Shown in pieces: positions 25,007-33,467 of a stretch of 64,000 nt of DNA. The position numbers and the translations under genes are program-made. The stretch covers positions 81,232 to 145,231 of the forward strand of contig NZ_QPMJ01000005.1 of assembly GCF_003369835.1 (NCBI RefSeq), given 5' to 3'. Within the stretch, counting starts at the first letter, position 1, and each line of letters starts with the position of its first letter. Source of the DNA: Halorussus rarus. Its GTDB lineage: Archaea > Halobacteriota > Halobacteria > Halobacteriales > Haladaptataceae. Under the pieces are notes generated by a model. It was not told the origin of the DNA. It was given only the letters and a program-made list of their open reading frames with translations, and did not search any database.

Positions 25007-25885
25007 TTACTCCTGGCCGCCCTTCTGGACGTCGACGTCGTCGAAGCGGACGTCCCGCTCGGTCACGTCGACGGTCATCGAGCCGACGTTCTCGATCTCG
25101 GCGTCGATGCTGTCGCCGTCCGAGAGCTCGCTGACGCCCTCGGGCGTGCCCGTGGTGATGACGTCGCCGGCCTCGATGGTGGCGCCGATGGAGGCGTACT
25201 GGACGACGTCCGCGCAGGTGTACACCATGTCGCCGGTGTTCTCCTGCTGGCGGGTCTCGCCGTTGAGCTGGAGCTCCATCTCGAGGTCCTGGGGCTCGCC
25301 GACCTCGTCGGGCGTGACCACGCACGGGCCGACCACCGTGAACGTGTCGTAGGACTTCCGGTTCGAGCGGTCCTGGTCGCCGCGGACCGAGATGTCGAGC
25401 AGGATGGTGTAGCCGAAGATGTGGTCCCACGCCTCGTCGGCGGAGACGTCCTTGACGTCGTCGTCCATCACGAACGCGAGCTCGATCTCGTGGTCGGTCC
25501 GGCGGTCCGAGAACGGGAGCTCGACGCCGTGGTCCGGGCCGACGACGCTCGAGGGCGCCTTGAGGAAGTAGCCCTTGTCCTCGATGGTGAACCACTCGTC
25601 GGTGGTGATGTCGCGGTCCGAGAGCGCCTCCTCGATGTGGTTCTCGTAGTTGAGCGGCGCGGCGATGACCTTCCCCGGCCGGCGGACCGGCGCGCCGAGT
25701 TCGACGTCCGCGCGGTCGTGGTCGGGGTCGGCGTCTTCGTACTCGCTCGCGTCGTAGTCGCCCCGGATGTACTCGCGCAGCGGGTCGCGGGCGTCGATGC
25801 CGAGTCGGTCGGTCAGGTCGACGACGCCGCTGCCGTCGTCGGTCAGGAGTCCCAGTCGGTCCTCGTTGTAGCGGACGAATCGCAT
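25007..25885 (-). CDS. Fumarylacetoacetate hydrolase family enzyme, candidate fumarylpyruvate hydrolase
   Basis: A 292-residue FAH-fold hydrolase. After a short N-terminal domain it shows GKVIAAPLNYENHIEEA, then the metal ligands in DHEIELAFVMDDD, and the family end 'GDVITTGTPEGVSEL'. FAH enzymes cleave C-C bonds of acylpyruvates with Mg2+. With gentisate dioxygenase in the window the likely role is the last step of the gentisate route, hydrolysing fumaryl- or maleylpyruvate to pyruvate plus fumarate or maleate. No maleylpyruvate isomerase is seen in the window. ATG 25885 (MRFVRYN) is the family start. It converges with the DUF3179 gene, 15 bp apart. Confidence 0.85.
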   Translation of the reverse strand: MRFVRYNEDRLGLLTDDGSGVVDLTDRLGIDARDPLREYIRGDYDASEYEDADPDHDRADVELGAPVRRPGKVIAAPLNYENHIEEALSDRDITTDEWFTIEDKGYFLKAPSSVVGPDHGVELPFSDRRTDHEIELAFVMDDDVKDVSADEAWDHIFGYTILLDISVRGDQDRSNRKSYDTFTVVGPCVVTPDEVGEPQDLEMELQLNGETRQQENTGDMVYTCADVVQYASIGATIEAGDVITTGTPEGVSELSDGDSIDAEIENVGSMTVDVTERDVRFDDVDVQKGGQE

Positions 25886-26044
25886 GGTCGTTCCTGCGAC
25901 CAGCGTACCCATAAAACATCGCCTTCCGCGACCGGCGCCGTCGGGCAAGGATTGCCGCGTCTCGCTTTGATTCGCACGAGCGCGAATTTCATTTCCGAGA
26001 ACGAGCCGAACTATTAATACCGTTGGGGGGAAACGCGTCTGTCA

Positions 26045-27409
26045 ATGACATCACAACCTCCGACCGCCGAACCCGGCGGCGAACGCGCCGGGCTGTACGA
26101 CCCGCCGGACGACGCCGACGAGATCGAACGGCTCAGGCACGAACGGGACTTCTGGCGCCACCTCTTCGACGACCTCGCCGAGCGGTTCCCCGAGCCCGTC
26201 CTGGTCGTCAACGACGACGGTCGGGTCACCCACTGGAACACCGAGCAGGCCGAGATGCTCGGCACGCCGGCCGACGAGGCGGTCGGGCAGGCCGCCCACG
26301 ACGTCGTCGGGACCGAGGCGGTCACCGAGACGCTGGCCGAGGAGGTCGTCCGGACCGAGGAGACGGTCAAGGAGGACGAGGTCCGGTCGGGGGTCGACGA
26401 CGACGGCGAGCGCTGGCACGTCCGGGCGGCGGCCCAGCCGATGTACGGCCCGGACGGCGAGGTTGTCGGCTCCTTCGAGTTCGTCTCGCGCGTGACCGAG
26501 CTCGTCGAGCAGCGCCGCGCGGTCAGGGAGGCCCAGGAGCAGGTCAGCGAGGAGGTCGACGCCACCGTCGAGGAACTGCTCGACTCCTCGCAGTCGGTCG
26601 CCGACGAGAGCCAGTTCATCGGCGAGACCGCCAGCGAGCAGGTCGACGCGCTGGCGACCATCCACGGCGAGGTCGAATCGCTGAGCGCGACCGTCGAGGA
26701 GATCGCCGCGCAGGCCGACGAGGTCGACGCGCGGGCGACCGCGGTCGCCGACAACGCCGCCGAGTCGCTCGACGCGACCGACGAGGCCGTCGGGGTGCTC
26801 GGCGACGTCGAGGACGCGGCCGGCGACCTCGACCGGACGAGCGAGGAGCTCGACGAGCAGGTCGAGGAGATCGAGTCGGTCATCGACGTCATCAGCGACA
26901 TCGTCTCCCAGATCAACCTGCTGGCGCTCAACGCCAACATCGAGGCCGCGCGCAGCGGGGCCGAAAACGGCGGCTTCGCGGTGGTCGCCGACGAGATCAA
27001 GGCGCTCGCCGACCAGTCCCAGGACGAGGTCGACGCCATCGAGCAGACCATCGAGGAGGTCACCGACACCGTCGCGCGGACCACCGACGCGGTCGAGCGC
27101 ACCACCGGCGGTATTTCGGAGACCGCCGACCACATCGAGACGGTCCGCGAGCGCCAGGCCGACATCCACGACGCCGCCGAGGACGCCTCCGTCGGCACCC
27201 GCGAGATCGCCGAGGCGACCGACGAGCAGGCCTCCGCGACGGAGGAGGTCACGACGATGCTCGACGAGGTCCTCGACAGCCTCCGGGAGGTGGTCGAGCG
27301 GATCGACGAGCTCGGCGACGAGAACGAGCGCCAGGCCGAGTCGGCCCGGCACGTCCGCGAGCGCATCCGCGAGGTCGAGGCCGACCTCGAGGCGACGATA
27401 GACGACTGA
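26045..27409 (+). CDS. Soluble PAS-domain methyl-accepting transducer
   Basis: A 454-residue chemotaxis/phototaxis-type transducer without membrane segments. Residues about 30-65 form a coiled coil. About 50-160 is a PAS domain (FPEPVLVVNDDGRVTHWN ... GPDGEVVGSFEFV). The rest is a long methyl-accepting signalling coil with the CheA/CheW-binding hairpin INLLALNANIEAARSG..GGFAVVADEIKALA. It would sense an internal signal such as redox state or a metabolite and control CheA. Placement beside aromatic-degradation genes suggests metabolism-dependent taxis. A TATA-like TATTAATACCG lies about 25-35 nt before the ATG. Confidence 0.92.
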   Translation: MTSQPPTAEPGGERAGLYDPPDDADEIERLRHERDFWRHLFDDLAERFPEPVLVVNDDGRVTHWNTEQAEMLGTPADEAVGQAAHDVVGTEAVTETLAEEVVRTEETVKEDEVRSGVDDDGERWHVRAAAQPMYGPDGEVVGSFEFVSRVTELVEQRRAVREAQEQVSEEVDATVEELLDSSQSVADESQFIGETASEQVDALATIHGEVESLSATVEEIAAQADEVDARATAVADNAAESLDATDEAVGVLGDVEDAAGDLDRTSEELDEQVEEIESVIDVISDIVSQINLLALNANIEAARSGAENGGFAVVADEIKALADQSQDEVDAIEQTIEEVTDTVARTTDAVERTTGGISETADHIETVRERQADIHDAAEDASVGTREIAEATDEQASATEEVTTMLDEVLDSLREVVERIDELGDENERQAESARHVRERIREVEADLEATIDD

Positions 27410-27448
27410 ACCGCGCTGTTCTACTCGCTTCTCACGGATTGCGGACGA

Positions 27449-28345
27449 TCAGAAGAAACTGTCCGTCCTCGTGAGGTCGACGTCGCCGGCGACGTCCTCC
27501 CGGAAGTGCTCGGCCAGTTCGTCGAGCGTCCAGCCGCCGGGGCGGACGCCGACCCGGTCGAGCGACGGTTCCGAGAAGACACCTACGCGGTCGCCGCCCG
27601 CGTAGAGCGTACAGCCGGTCACGTCGGACGCCTCGTCGCTCGCGAGGTACGCCGCCAGCGGGGCGACCCGCTCTGGCGGCATCTCCTCGCGGGTGTAGGG
27701 TCGGTGCTCCTCGGGTACGGTCTCGGTCATCCGCGTGTAGCCGCTCGGAACGAGCGCGTTGACCCGGACGCCCGAGCGGTGCACCTCCGACGAGACCGTT
27801 CGGACCATCCCGAGGATTCCGGCCTTCGCGGCGGCGTAGTTGACCTGCCCGGCGTTGCCACGGGCCGAGCGGGCCGACACCGCGAGGTACGATCGCTCGC
27901 CGTCGAACCCGTCCTCGCCGGCCGCCTCGCGCCAGTGTCTGCAGGCCGCCTGCAGCAGGGTGAACTGGCCGGTGAGGTTCGTCTCGATGACCGCGCGCCA
28001 GTCCTCCTCGCTCAGGTTCGTGGCGAAGTCGTCCCGGAGGATGCCCGCGAAGTTCGCGACGAAGCCGACGCGCCCGTACTCCGCGACCGCGTCCGCGATC
28101 AGTTCGCGGGCGTACTCGAAGTCGGTCAGGTCGCCGGCGTGAGCGGTCGCCTCGCCGCCCTCGTCGCGGATGTCCTCGGCGACCGCCTCGGCCACCGCGG
28201 GGTCGCTCCCCTTGCCACGGACCGACGTCCCGAGGTCGTTGACGACCACGCTGGCGCCGTGGTCGGCCAGTTCCCGGGCGGTCGCCGCGCCGAGACCGTT
28301 GCCGCCCCCGCCGACGATGCACACCTTCCCGTCGAGGCCGGTCAT
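27449..28345 (-). CDS. Short-chain dehydrogenase/reductase
   Basis: A 298-residue classical SDR. The nucleotide-binding motif is VGGGGNGLGAATA (GxxxGxG type), the NNAG equivalent is ANFAG, and the active site has Ser in YLAVSARSA and YAAAK. The insertion VVVNDLGTSVRGKG after beta-2 resembles the dehydrogenase domain of multifunctional beta-oxidation enzymes, so a 3-hydroxyacyl-CoA dehydrogenase is plausible. It is convergent with the MCP gene. Confidence 0.85.
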   Translation of the reverse strand: MTGLDGKVCIVGGGGNGLGAATARELADHGASVVVNDLGTSVRGKGSDPAVAEAVAEDIRDEGGEATAHAGDLTDFEYARELIADAVAEYGRVGFVANFAGILRDDFATNLSEEDWRAVIETNLTGQFTLLQAACRHWREAAGEDGFDGERSYLAVSARSARGNAGQVNYAAAKAGILGMVRTVSSEVHRSGVRVNALVPSGYTRMTETVPEEHRPYTREEMPPERVAPLAAYLASDEASDVTGCTLYAGGDRVGVFSEPSLDRVGVRPGGWTLDELAEHFREDVAGDVDLTRTDSFF

Positions 28346-28530
28346 CGGTCGCCCCGCGGATCGGTCGCGGTCGTCGTCGCCGCGCTGCCGCCGTGCCGGC
28401 AGACTCGGCCGCGCTCGGTAGCAGTCGGTTCGCTCGCTATCTCTGAACTCATGACTCGGGGTTCGGCGACGCGGTATTCAAATGTTTGGCCGCAGCCCTG
28501 GCGGCGTCGACCCGGAGCGACGGTGTCGGC

Positions 28531-28995
28531 TCAGAGGGTCCGACCCTGCCCCTGCTGGCCGGTCACCTCCTCGGGTAGCAACTGGTACCGCGTCCGCTCG
28601 GTCATCGGTTCGCCCTGCGGGTAGAGGCTGGCGAACTGCGCGTTGTCGAACAGCGCCTCGTCGACCGCCTCGACGCGCTCGTCGGGGACCGGCTCGATCG
28701 GCCCGCGCACGAGGACGCTCCGCCAGCGGTGCTCGTCCTCGAAGTCGTACGCCGCGAACGTCGCAGTCTCGGTCGCCGCGGCGAAGTCGAGCTTCTCGCT
28801 GTCCTCGCCGAACCGCAGGAGGACGAAGTAGAGCCGGTCGCCGTCGTAGCCGAACGACACCGGACAGCCGTAGGCGTCGCCCCCGTCGGCCAGCGACAGG
28901 ACGCCGACGCCCTGGTCGCGCAGGAACGCGTCGACGGTCGCCTCGTCCATCGGTTCACCCCGGATCTCGGAACTGTCTGCGTCTGAGACGTCCAT
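28531..28995 (-). CDS. Pyridoxamine 5'-phosphate oxidase-family (flavin-binding split-barrel) protein
   Basis: A 154-residue split beta-barrel protein of the PNPOx-like/flavin-nucleotide-binding type. Recognisable segments are VDAFLRDQGVGVLSLADG..YGCPVSFGYDGDRLYFVLLRFGEDSEKLD and WRSVLVRGPIEPV. Haloarchaea have many such small FMN- or F420-binding proteins, roles mostly unknown. It is divergent from the FAD monooxygenase gene (143 bp), so they may share control. A start at the in-frame ATG for MDEAT, 15 codons in, is also possible. Confidence 0.8.
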   Translation of the reverse strand: MDVSDADSSEIRGEPMDEATVDAFLRDQGVGVLSLADGGDAYGCPVSFGYDGDRLYFVLLRFGEDSEKLDFAAATETATFAAYDFEDEHRWRSVLVRGPIEPVPDERVEAVDEALFDNAQFASLYPQGEPMTERTRYQLLPEEVTGQQGQGRTL

Positions 28996-29096
28996 ACTGA
29001 CAGGTCGGCCTTCGGACTCCTAATTCGAATCGCGAACATGTTCGTCCCGCCTCCGGATTATCGGCTGTTGGTCGGCCTCGACAGAAATAGTCGAAT

Positions 29097-29111
29097 GAAA
29101 AAATATCTATA
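29097..29111 (+). promoter_or_regulatory. TATA box of the FAD monooxygenase gene
   Basis: GAAAAAATATCTATA is centred about 35 nt before the ATG at 29139, a strong AT-rich island in this context. Confidence 0.55.
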
Positions 29112-29122
29112 CCCGGAAGAAC

Positions 29123-29135
29123 ATTACGTTGTAAT
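29123..29135. promoter_or_regulatory. Inverted repeat ATTAC-GTT-GTAAT over the start region
   Basis: A perfect 5-3-5 inverted repeat ends 3 nt before the start codon at 29139 and follows the TATA box. It would overlap the transcription start, a good place for a repressor. Its half-site GTAA/TTAC is shared with the inverted repeat ahead of livK, though in the opposite arrangement. Confidence 0.5.
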
Positions 29136-29138
29136 ACG

Positions 29139-30374
29139 ATGAGCGACTCCGAGCAGCAAGCCGACGCGCCAGTCGTGGTGGCCGGGGCCGGGCCGGTCGG
29201 GATGACCGCGGCGCTGGCGCTGGACGCCCGCGGAATCGAGTCGACGATCCTCGAGGCCGACCCCGAGGACCGGGACCGGCCGGGGAGCCGGGCCATCTAC
29301 GTCCACAAGGACACGCTCCGGACGCTGGAGCAGTCCTCTCCCGGGCTCGGTCAGCGGCTGGTCGACAACGGCATCACGTGGTCGACCCGGCGCACGCTGT
29401 TCCGCGGCGAGGAGGTGTTCGAGCGGACCTACCCCGACCGCGGCGGTGACGGTGGCCTACCCCACTTCACGAGCCTCCCGCAGGTCTGGACCGAGGAGTA
29501 CATGCTCGACGCCATCGCGGAGTCCGACGGCATCGACCTCCACTGGGACTCGCCGGTCGAGACGGTCGACGCCGACGACGACGGCGTCACGGTCGAGACT
29601 GAAGGCGGCGACGTCTGGAACGCCGAGTACGTCGTCGGCGCCGACGGCGCGGGCTCGACGGTCCGCAAGGAGATCGGCGCCGAGTTCGACGGCACGGAAT
29701 CGCCCAACTCCTTCATCATCGCCGACGTCGACGAGGACCCGGACGACCCCCGGCGGCAGGAGCGGGTCTTCCACTACGACCACCCCGAACTCGGCGGGCG
29801 CAACGTGCTGTTCGTCCCGTTCCAGGGCGGGTGGCGCGTCGACATCCAGTGCCGCGAGTCCGACGACCCCGAGCGGATGGCCGAGGACCGCAACATCGGC
29901 GAGATGGTGGCGACCATCCTGGGCGAGCGCTACCGCGACCGGGTCACCTGGGTCTCGGAGTACAAGTTCAAGCAGGTCACCGCAGACCGGATGGTCGACG
30001 AGCACAACCGGGTGCTGCTCGCGGGCGAGTCCGGCCACCTGTTCGCCCCGTTCGGCGCCCGCGGGATGAACTCGGGCGTCGCGGACGCCGACGATGCCGC
30101 CTCGGCCATCAGCGTCGCGCTCAATGCCGGCGTCGCGGAGACTGCGACCGGCGAGATCGCCGAGTACGGCATCCGGCGCCAGAAGGCCGCCGAGTACAAC
30201 CGGGCCGCCGCCGGGCAGGCCCTCGAGTACCTCCAGGGCGACAGCATCGTCACCAAGACCAAGAAGCGGCTGGCCGCCGAGCTCGCCGAGTACTACGAGC
30301 CGGCCGGCGAGTGGCTCGACGACGCGCCGTACGGCCCCCACGAGGGGCCGCCGGTGACCATCGGGCAGTACTGA
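29139..30374 (+). CDS. FAD-dependent aromatic monooxygenase (PHBH fold)
   Basis: A 411-residue flavoprotein hydroxylase. The FAD dinucleotide motif is VVVAGAGPVGMTAALAL (10-26), the DG motif is YVVGADGAGSTVRK, and the second FAD motif reads LLAGESGHLFAPFGARGMNSGVADA, with GESGH in place of the usual GDAAH. Such enzymes use NAD(P)H and O2 to hydroxylate a phenolic ring. Given the CoA ligases, thioesterase and gentisate dioxygenase in this window, it could make gentisate or gentisyl-CoA from a hydroxybenzoate or its CoA ester. The substrate cannot be read directly. Promoter and operator-like elements immediately precede it. Confidence 0.88.
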   Translation: MSDSEQQADAPVVVAGAGPVGMTAALALDARGIESTILEADPEDRDRPGSRAIYVHKDTLRTLEQSSPGLGQRLVDNGITWSTRRTLFRGEEVFERTYPDRGGDGGLPHFTSLPQVWTEEYMLDAIAESDGIDLHWDSPVETVDADDDGVTVETEGGDVWNAEYVVGADGAGSTVRKEIGAEFDGTESPNSFIIADVDEDPDDPRRQERVFHYDHPELGGRNVLFVPFQGGWRVDIQCRESDDPERMAEDRNIGEMVATILGERYRDRVTWVSEYKFKQVTADRMVDEHNRVLLAGESGHLFAPFGARGMNSGVADADDAASAISVALNAGVAETATGEIAEYGIRRQKAAEYNRAAAGQALEYLQGDSIVTKTKKRLAAELAEYYEPAGEWLDDAPYGPHEGPPVTIGQY

Positions 30375-30654
30375 CGCGGCCGCTCTCGCGACCCGCGCAC
30401 CCCGGATTTCTCTATCTTCCCGCTGTTCTCCGCACCAGTCGACCCGCTGCTCGACGCCGTTCCTCCGCCGTTATCCGTGCCGGTCGAACTGACTCACCGT
30501 TCGGCGACCGGTCGGACCGACGCGCGGCGTAGACCGCGCTTCAGCCCACGCGGCGGACGAAACTTCCATTTCGGTCCGGGTCGCGTTCGGTAGCCGTTCC
30601 GAGAAGCGACCGCAAAATGGGTATCTATCGGTTTCTGGTTTTTGAGAGCCAATA

Positions 30655-30671
30655 TTCGGTGATGACGAACG
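30655..30671 (+). repeat. 17-bp direct repeat, copy 1
   Basis: TTCGGTGATGACGAACG, identical to 31111-31127; flanks differ. Inside the unit, TTCG and CGAA are inverted. Confidence 0.8.
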
Positions 30672-31110
30672 TATTGGTCCATGCCCTCGGCCGGCGTGTT
30701 GATTGCGGACGGTTCGCGTGGCAATTAGCTGCTCGGGCGGAAGCGTACCGACCCTGACTGTCTACCTTTTATCTCTGGACCGAATGTGTTCGTTGTCGAC
30801 GAACAGTCCACTTTACCCCGGCGCCCTCTATCGGTTTCCGGTTTGGAGCTCGCCTTGCAGCCGGACGCCGTCGCACGGTTCGTCAGCTGCCTCCTTCCCT
30901 AGAGACAGCTCGGACGGCCCTCCAGTGCGCCGATCTCCCATTTCTCGTCCCTTGTTCTGGAGTTCATTCACAACTCTACTGCCCGTTCTACTTTCACGGG
31001 GGCGTTACAGCACTATCTCTGTCACGGGTCTGGGGATACCACCGACAATTATTAAAAGAAAACACGAAAAATATTATTAAAATACAAACGAGATATCTAT
31101 ATCCGGCGTG

Positions 31111-31127
31111 TTCGGTGATGACGAACG
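31111..31127 (+). repeat. 17-bp direct repeat, copy 2
   Basis: TTCGGTGATGACGAACG, the second copy, 456 bp after the first and next to an AT-rich segment. Confidence 0.8.
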
Positions 31128-31289
31128 CCCCTCTCTGTAATTTCTCGCCCGGCTATTATCGTACAACTACCGACAATTCGGAGCGAATCGAGTGGTCCGT
31201 AAACTTGTGGTTCCGGAGGCGTCGGAATCCCGGTCGGTTCCGACCGCAGAGAGAACTGCTACCCGGACGACGTCGGCCGAGCGACCTGC

Positions 31290-31302
31290 ATCTTTAATAA
31301 AG
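31290..31302 (+). promoter_or_regulatory. TATA box of the amidohydrolase gene
   Basis: ATCTTTAATAAAG lies about 36-48 nt before the ATG at 31338. Confidence 0.45.
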
Positions 31303-31337
31303 AACCGGCACAACCACGGAGTGGCCGATAAGCTCTC

Positions 31338-32303
31338 ATGACAACAATCGACGCGTACACCCACGTTCTGACCGAGGAGTTCTACGACACGCTGGTGGCG
31401 GAGTACGACTTCCAGGGGCTGAGCGGCGACCCGTCGTTCCTCTGGGACCTCGACCGCCGGCTCGACGACATGGACGAGTTCGGCGTGGACAAGCAGGTGC
31501 TGACCCTGGCGCTTCCGCCGCTGTGGCGGGGGATGGACGACGAGACCGCGCTCGAACTCACCCAGTTGGCCAACGACGAGGTCCGGAGCATCGCGGACGA
31601 GCATCCCGACCGGTTCGTCCCGGTCGGGACGATCCCGCGGGTCTCCGACGAGTTCATGGCCGAGTTCGACCGGTGCGTCGAGGACCTCGACATGGCCGGC
31701 GTCCAGATGTTCTCGAACATCGAGGGCGAGCCCATCGACCGTCCGCGGTTCCGCCCGCTGTTCGAGCGGGCCGAGCGCCACGACGCCCCGCTGTGGATGC
31801 ACCCCCAGCTCCACGAGTGGTACGACTGGGCGAGCGAGTACATGGAGCACCGGCTGTTCGGCTGGCCGTTCGACACGACGCTGGCGCTCTCGCGGCTCGT
31901 GTTCGGCGGCGTCGTCGACGAGTACGACTTCGACCTCGTCGCCCACCACGGCGGCGGGATGGTCCCGTTCTACGGCGGCCGCATCGACTCCTTCTACCAG
32001 ACCCGGCTCGACTACCCCGAGAACTACGCCGACACCGACCTCCCCGACCTCGACCAGCCGGTGAGCGACTACTTCCGGGAGTTCCACGTCGACACCGCGG
32101 TCAGCGGGTCCGTGCTCGCCCAAGAGTGCGCGACCGGCTTCTTCGGCGACGAGAAGGTGGTCTTCGGGACCGACTACCCGTTCGGGCCGGGCCGTGGCCG
32201 GGCGTGGATCGAGCAGGGGCTCGACGCCGTCGAGGAGATGGACGCGAGCGAGGAGACCCGCGAGCGCATCCTCGGGGGGAACCTCGAGGACCTCTTCGGC
32301 TAA
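31338..32303 (+). CDS. Amidohydrolase 2 family decarboxylase/hydrolase (ACMSD type)
   Basis: A 321-residue TIM-barrel metalloenzyme related to 2-amino-3-carboxymuconate-6-semialdehyde decarboxylase and aromatic acid decarboxylases. The N-terminal metal motif reads DAYTHV (Tyr at the first His of DxHxH, seen in some family members). Further ligands are LWMHPQ, VAHHGGGMVPFY and the late Asp in FGTDYPFG. It probably decarboxylates or hydrolyses an aromatic or ring-cleavage acid. An extradiol dioxygenase follows in the same direction, so it may act just before or after ring opening. Confidence 0.85.
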   Translation: MTTIDAYTHVLTEEFYDTLVAEYDFQGLSGDPSFLWDLDRRLDDMDEFGVDKQVLTLALPPLWRGMDDETALELTQLANDEVRSIADEHPDRFVPVGTIPRVSDEFMAEFDRCVEDLDMAGVQMFSNIEGEPIDRPRFRPLFERAERHDAPLWMHPQLHEWYDWASEYMEHRLFGWPFDTTLALSRLVFGGVVDEYDFDLVAHHGGGMVPFYGGRIDSFYQTRLDYPENYADTDLPDLDQPVSDYFREFHVDTAVSGSVLAQECATGFFGDEKVVFGTDYPFGPGRGRAWIEQGLDAVEEMDASEETRERILGGNLEDLFG

Positions 32304-32483
32304 CGGTTCGCTCGCCGACCGGTCGGACCGCCGGCGCCGCGTTCCGGGAATCTCCCATAAACTTAAGTTACGTGTTGTGCCATATTCTATCGTGACTCAC
32401 CCCATGAGCGGGACAATCGACGTCGACGAGACGAGCAGCGCGACCCAGGACGACCGTTCGGCGACTCCCCCCTGCGCGAAACG

Positions 32484-33449
32484 ATGACGTCTCCGACCTC
32501 ACCCCTGGCGAAACTGGGCCACGTCGCGGCCCACACGCCCGACCTCGACGAGTCGCTCTGGTTCTTCGAGGACGTGCTCGGGTTCCAGGTGACCGAGCGG
32601 GTCGGCGACACCGCGTACCTCCGCGGGATGCGCGACTGGGAGCACCACACGCTCAGCCTCACCGAGTCCGGGCGGAAGGGCGTCGACCACGTCGCGTTCC
32701 GGACCAAGACGCCGGAGGCGGTCGACGAACTGGCCGAGCAGTTCGAGGCGGAGGGCCGGGAGGTCCAGTACGTCGAAGCCGGCGAGGAGCGCGGCCAGGG
32801 CCGGGCCATCCGCGTCGAGGCGTTCGGCCACCCCTACGAGTTCTACTACGACGTCGAGAAGCCCCAGGCGCCGGCGGAGAAGCGCTCGAAGCTCCGCAAC
32901 CGCAACTACAGCGAGGCGGTGGGCAACCGCATCGCGCCCCGCCGCATCGACCACTGCCACGTCCAGGACGGCGTGTCGCCCGAACACGCCGCCTGGCTGG
33001 TCGACGCGCTCGACTTCCGGACCAACGAGCGCTACCGGAAGTCCGACGGCGAGCTCTGGGGCTGGTGGCTCTCGGTGACGCCGCTGCCCCACGACATCGC
33101 CATCCACCGGGAGCCGGCGGGGTCGCCCTCGGGGTTCCACCACGTCTCGTACCACCTCGACAGCCTCCAGGACCTCTGGGAGGCGGCCGACGTCCTGGCC
33201 GAGCACGGCATCGAACCCGACGGCGGCCCCGGTCGCCACGCCATCACCCGGGCGGACTTCCTCTACGTGAGCGACCCGGCCAGCGACTTCTGCGTCGAGT
33301 TCTTCGCCGGGCCGGGCTACCTGAACTTCGAGCCGGACTGGGAGCCCATCGAGTGGACCGAGGAGGAGATCGGCGGCGAGACGAGCCACCAGTGGATCGG
33401 GCAGGGCCCCGACTGGGACGGCGTGCCCTACGTGGAGCCGGAGGGTTGA
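32484..33449 (+). CDS. Extradiol ring-cleavage dioxygenase (VOC, type I)
   Basis: A 321-residue two-domain vicinal-oxygen-chelate protein like catechol 2,3-dioxygenases. Domain 1 starts KLGHVAAHTPDLDESLWFFEDVLGF. Domain 2 carries the Fe(II)/Mn(II) ligands: His in RRIDHCHV, His in SGFHHVSYH and Glu in DFCVEFFAG. The supporting second-sphere pattern is also present, so it should be active on a catecholic substrate. ATG 32484 follows a GC-rich leader; an AT-rich CATAAACTTAAGTTACG near 32356 may be the promoter. It adds a meta-cleavage branch beside the gentisate branch, or cleaves a related dihydroxy acid. Confidence 0.88.
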   Translation: MTSPTSPLAKLGHVAAHTPDLDESLWFFEDVLGFQVTERVGDTAYLRGMRDWEHHTLSLTESGRKGVDHVAFRTKTPEAVDELAEQFEAEGREVQYVEAGEERGQGRAIRVEAFGHPYEFYYDVEKPQAPAEKRSKLRNRNYSEAVGNRIAPRRIDHCHVQDGVSPEHAAWLVDALDFRTNERYRKSDGELWGWWLSVTPLPHDIAIHREPAGSPSGFHHVSYHLDSLQDLWEAADVLAEHGIEPDGGPGRHAITRADFLYVSDPASDFCVEFFAGPGYLNFEPDWEPIEWTEEEIGGETSHQWIGQGPDWDGVPYVEPEG

Positions 33450-33467
33450 GCCCACCCGCCCCGACGG

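Larger units (their letters stand above)
30375..31337. other. Intergenic stretch with direct repeats, no convincing gene
   Basis: This 963-bp gap holds only short frames with non-halophilic composition. It contains a 17-bp exact direct repeat (30655-30671 and 31111-31127). It also has two related segments, CTATCGGTTTCTGGTTT near 30624 and CTATCGGTTTCCGGTTT near 30827, and an AT-rich zone at about 31045-31105 just before the second 17-bp copy. It could be a decayed mobile element or a regulatory region. Confidence 0.6.

Noticed and set aside
30703..31080. Plus-strand frame of 125 codons in the intergenic gap
   Set aside because: Ser/Arg/Pro-rich, few acidic residues, no motif, and ends in AT-rich promoter-like DNA.
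30655..31127. Insertion sequence bounded by the 17-bp repeats
   Set aside because: No transposase frame and no terminal inverted repeats were seen; reported only as an unexplained repeat pair.
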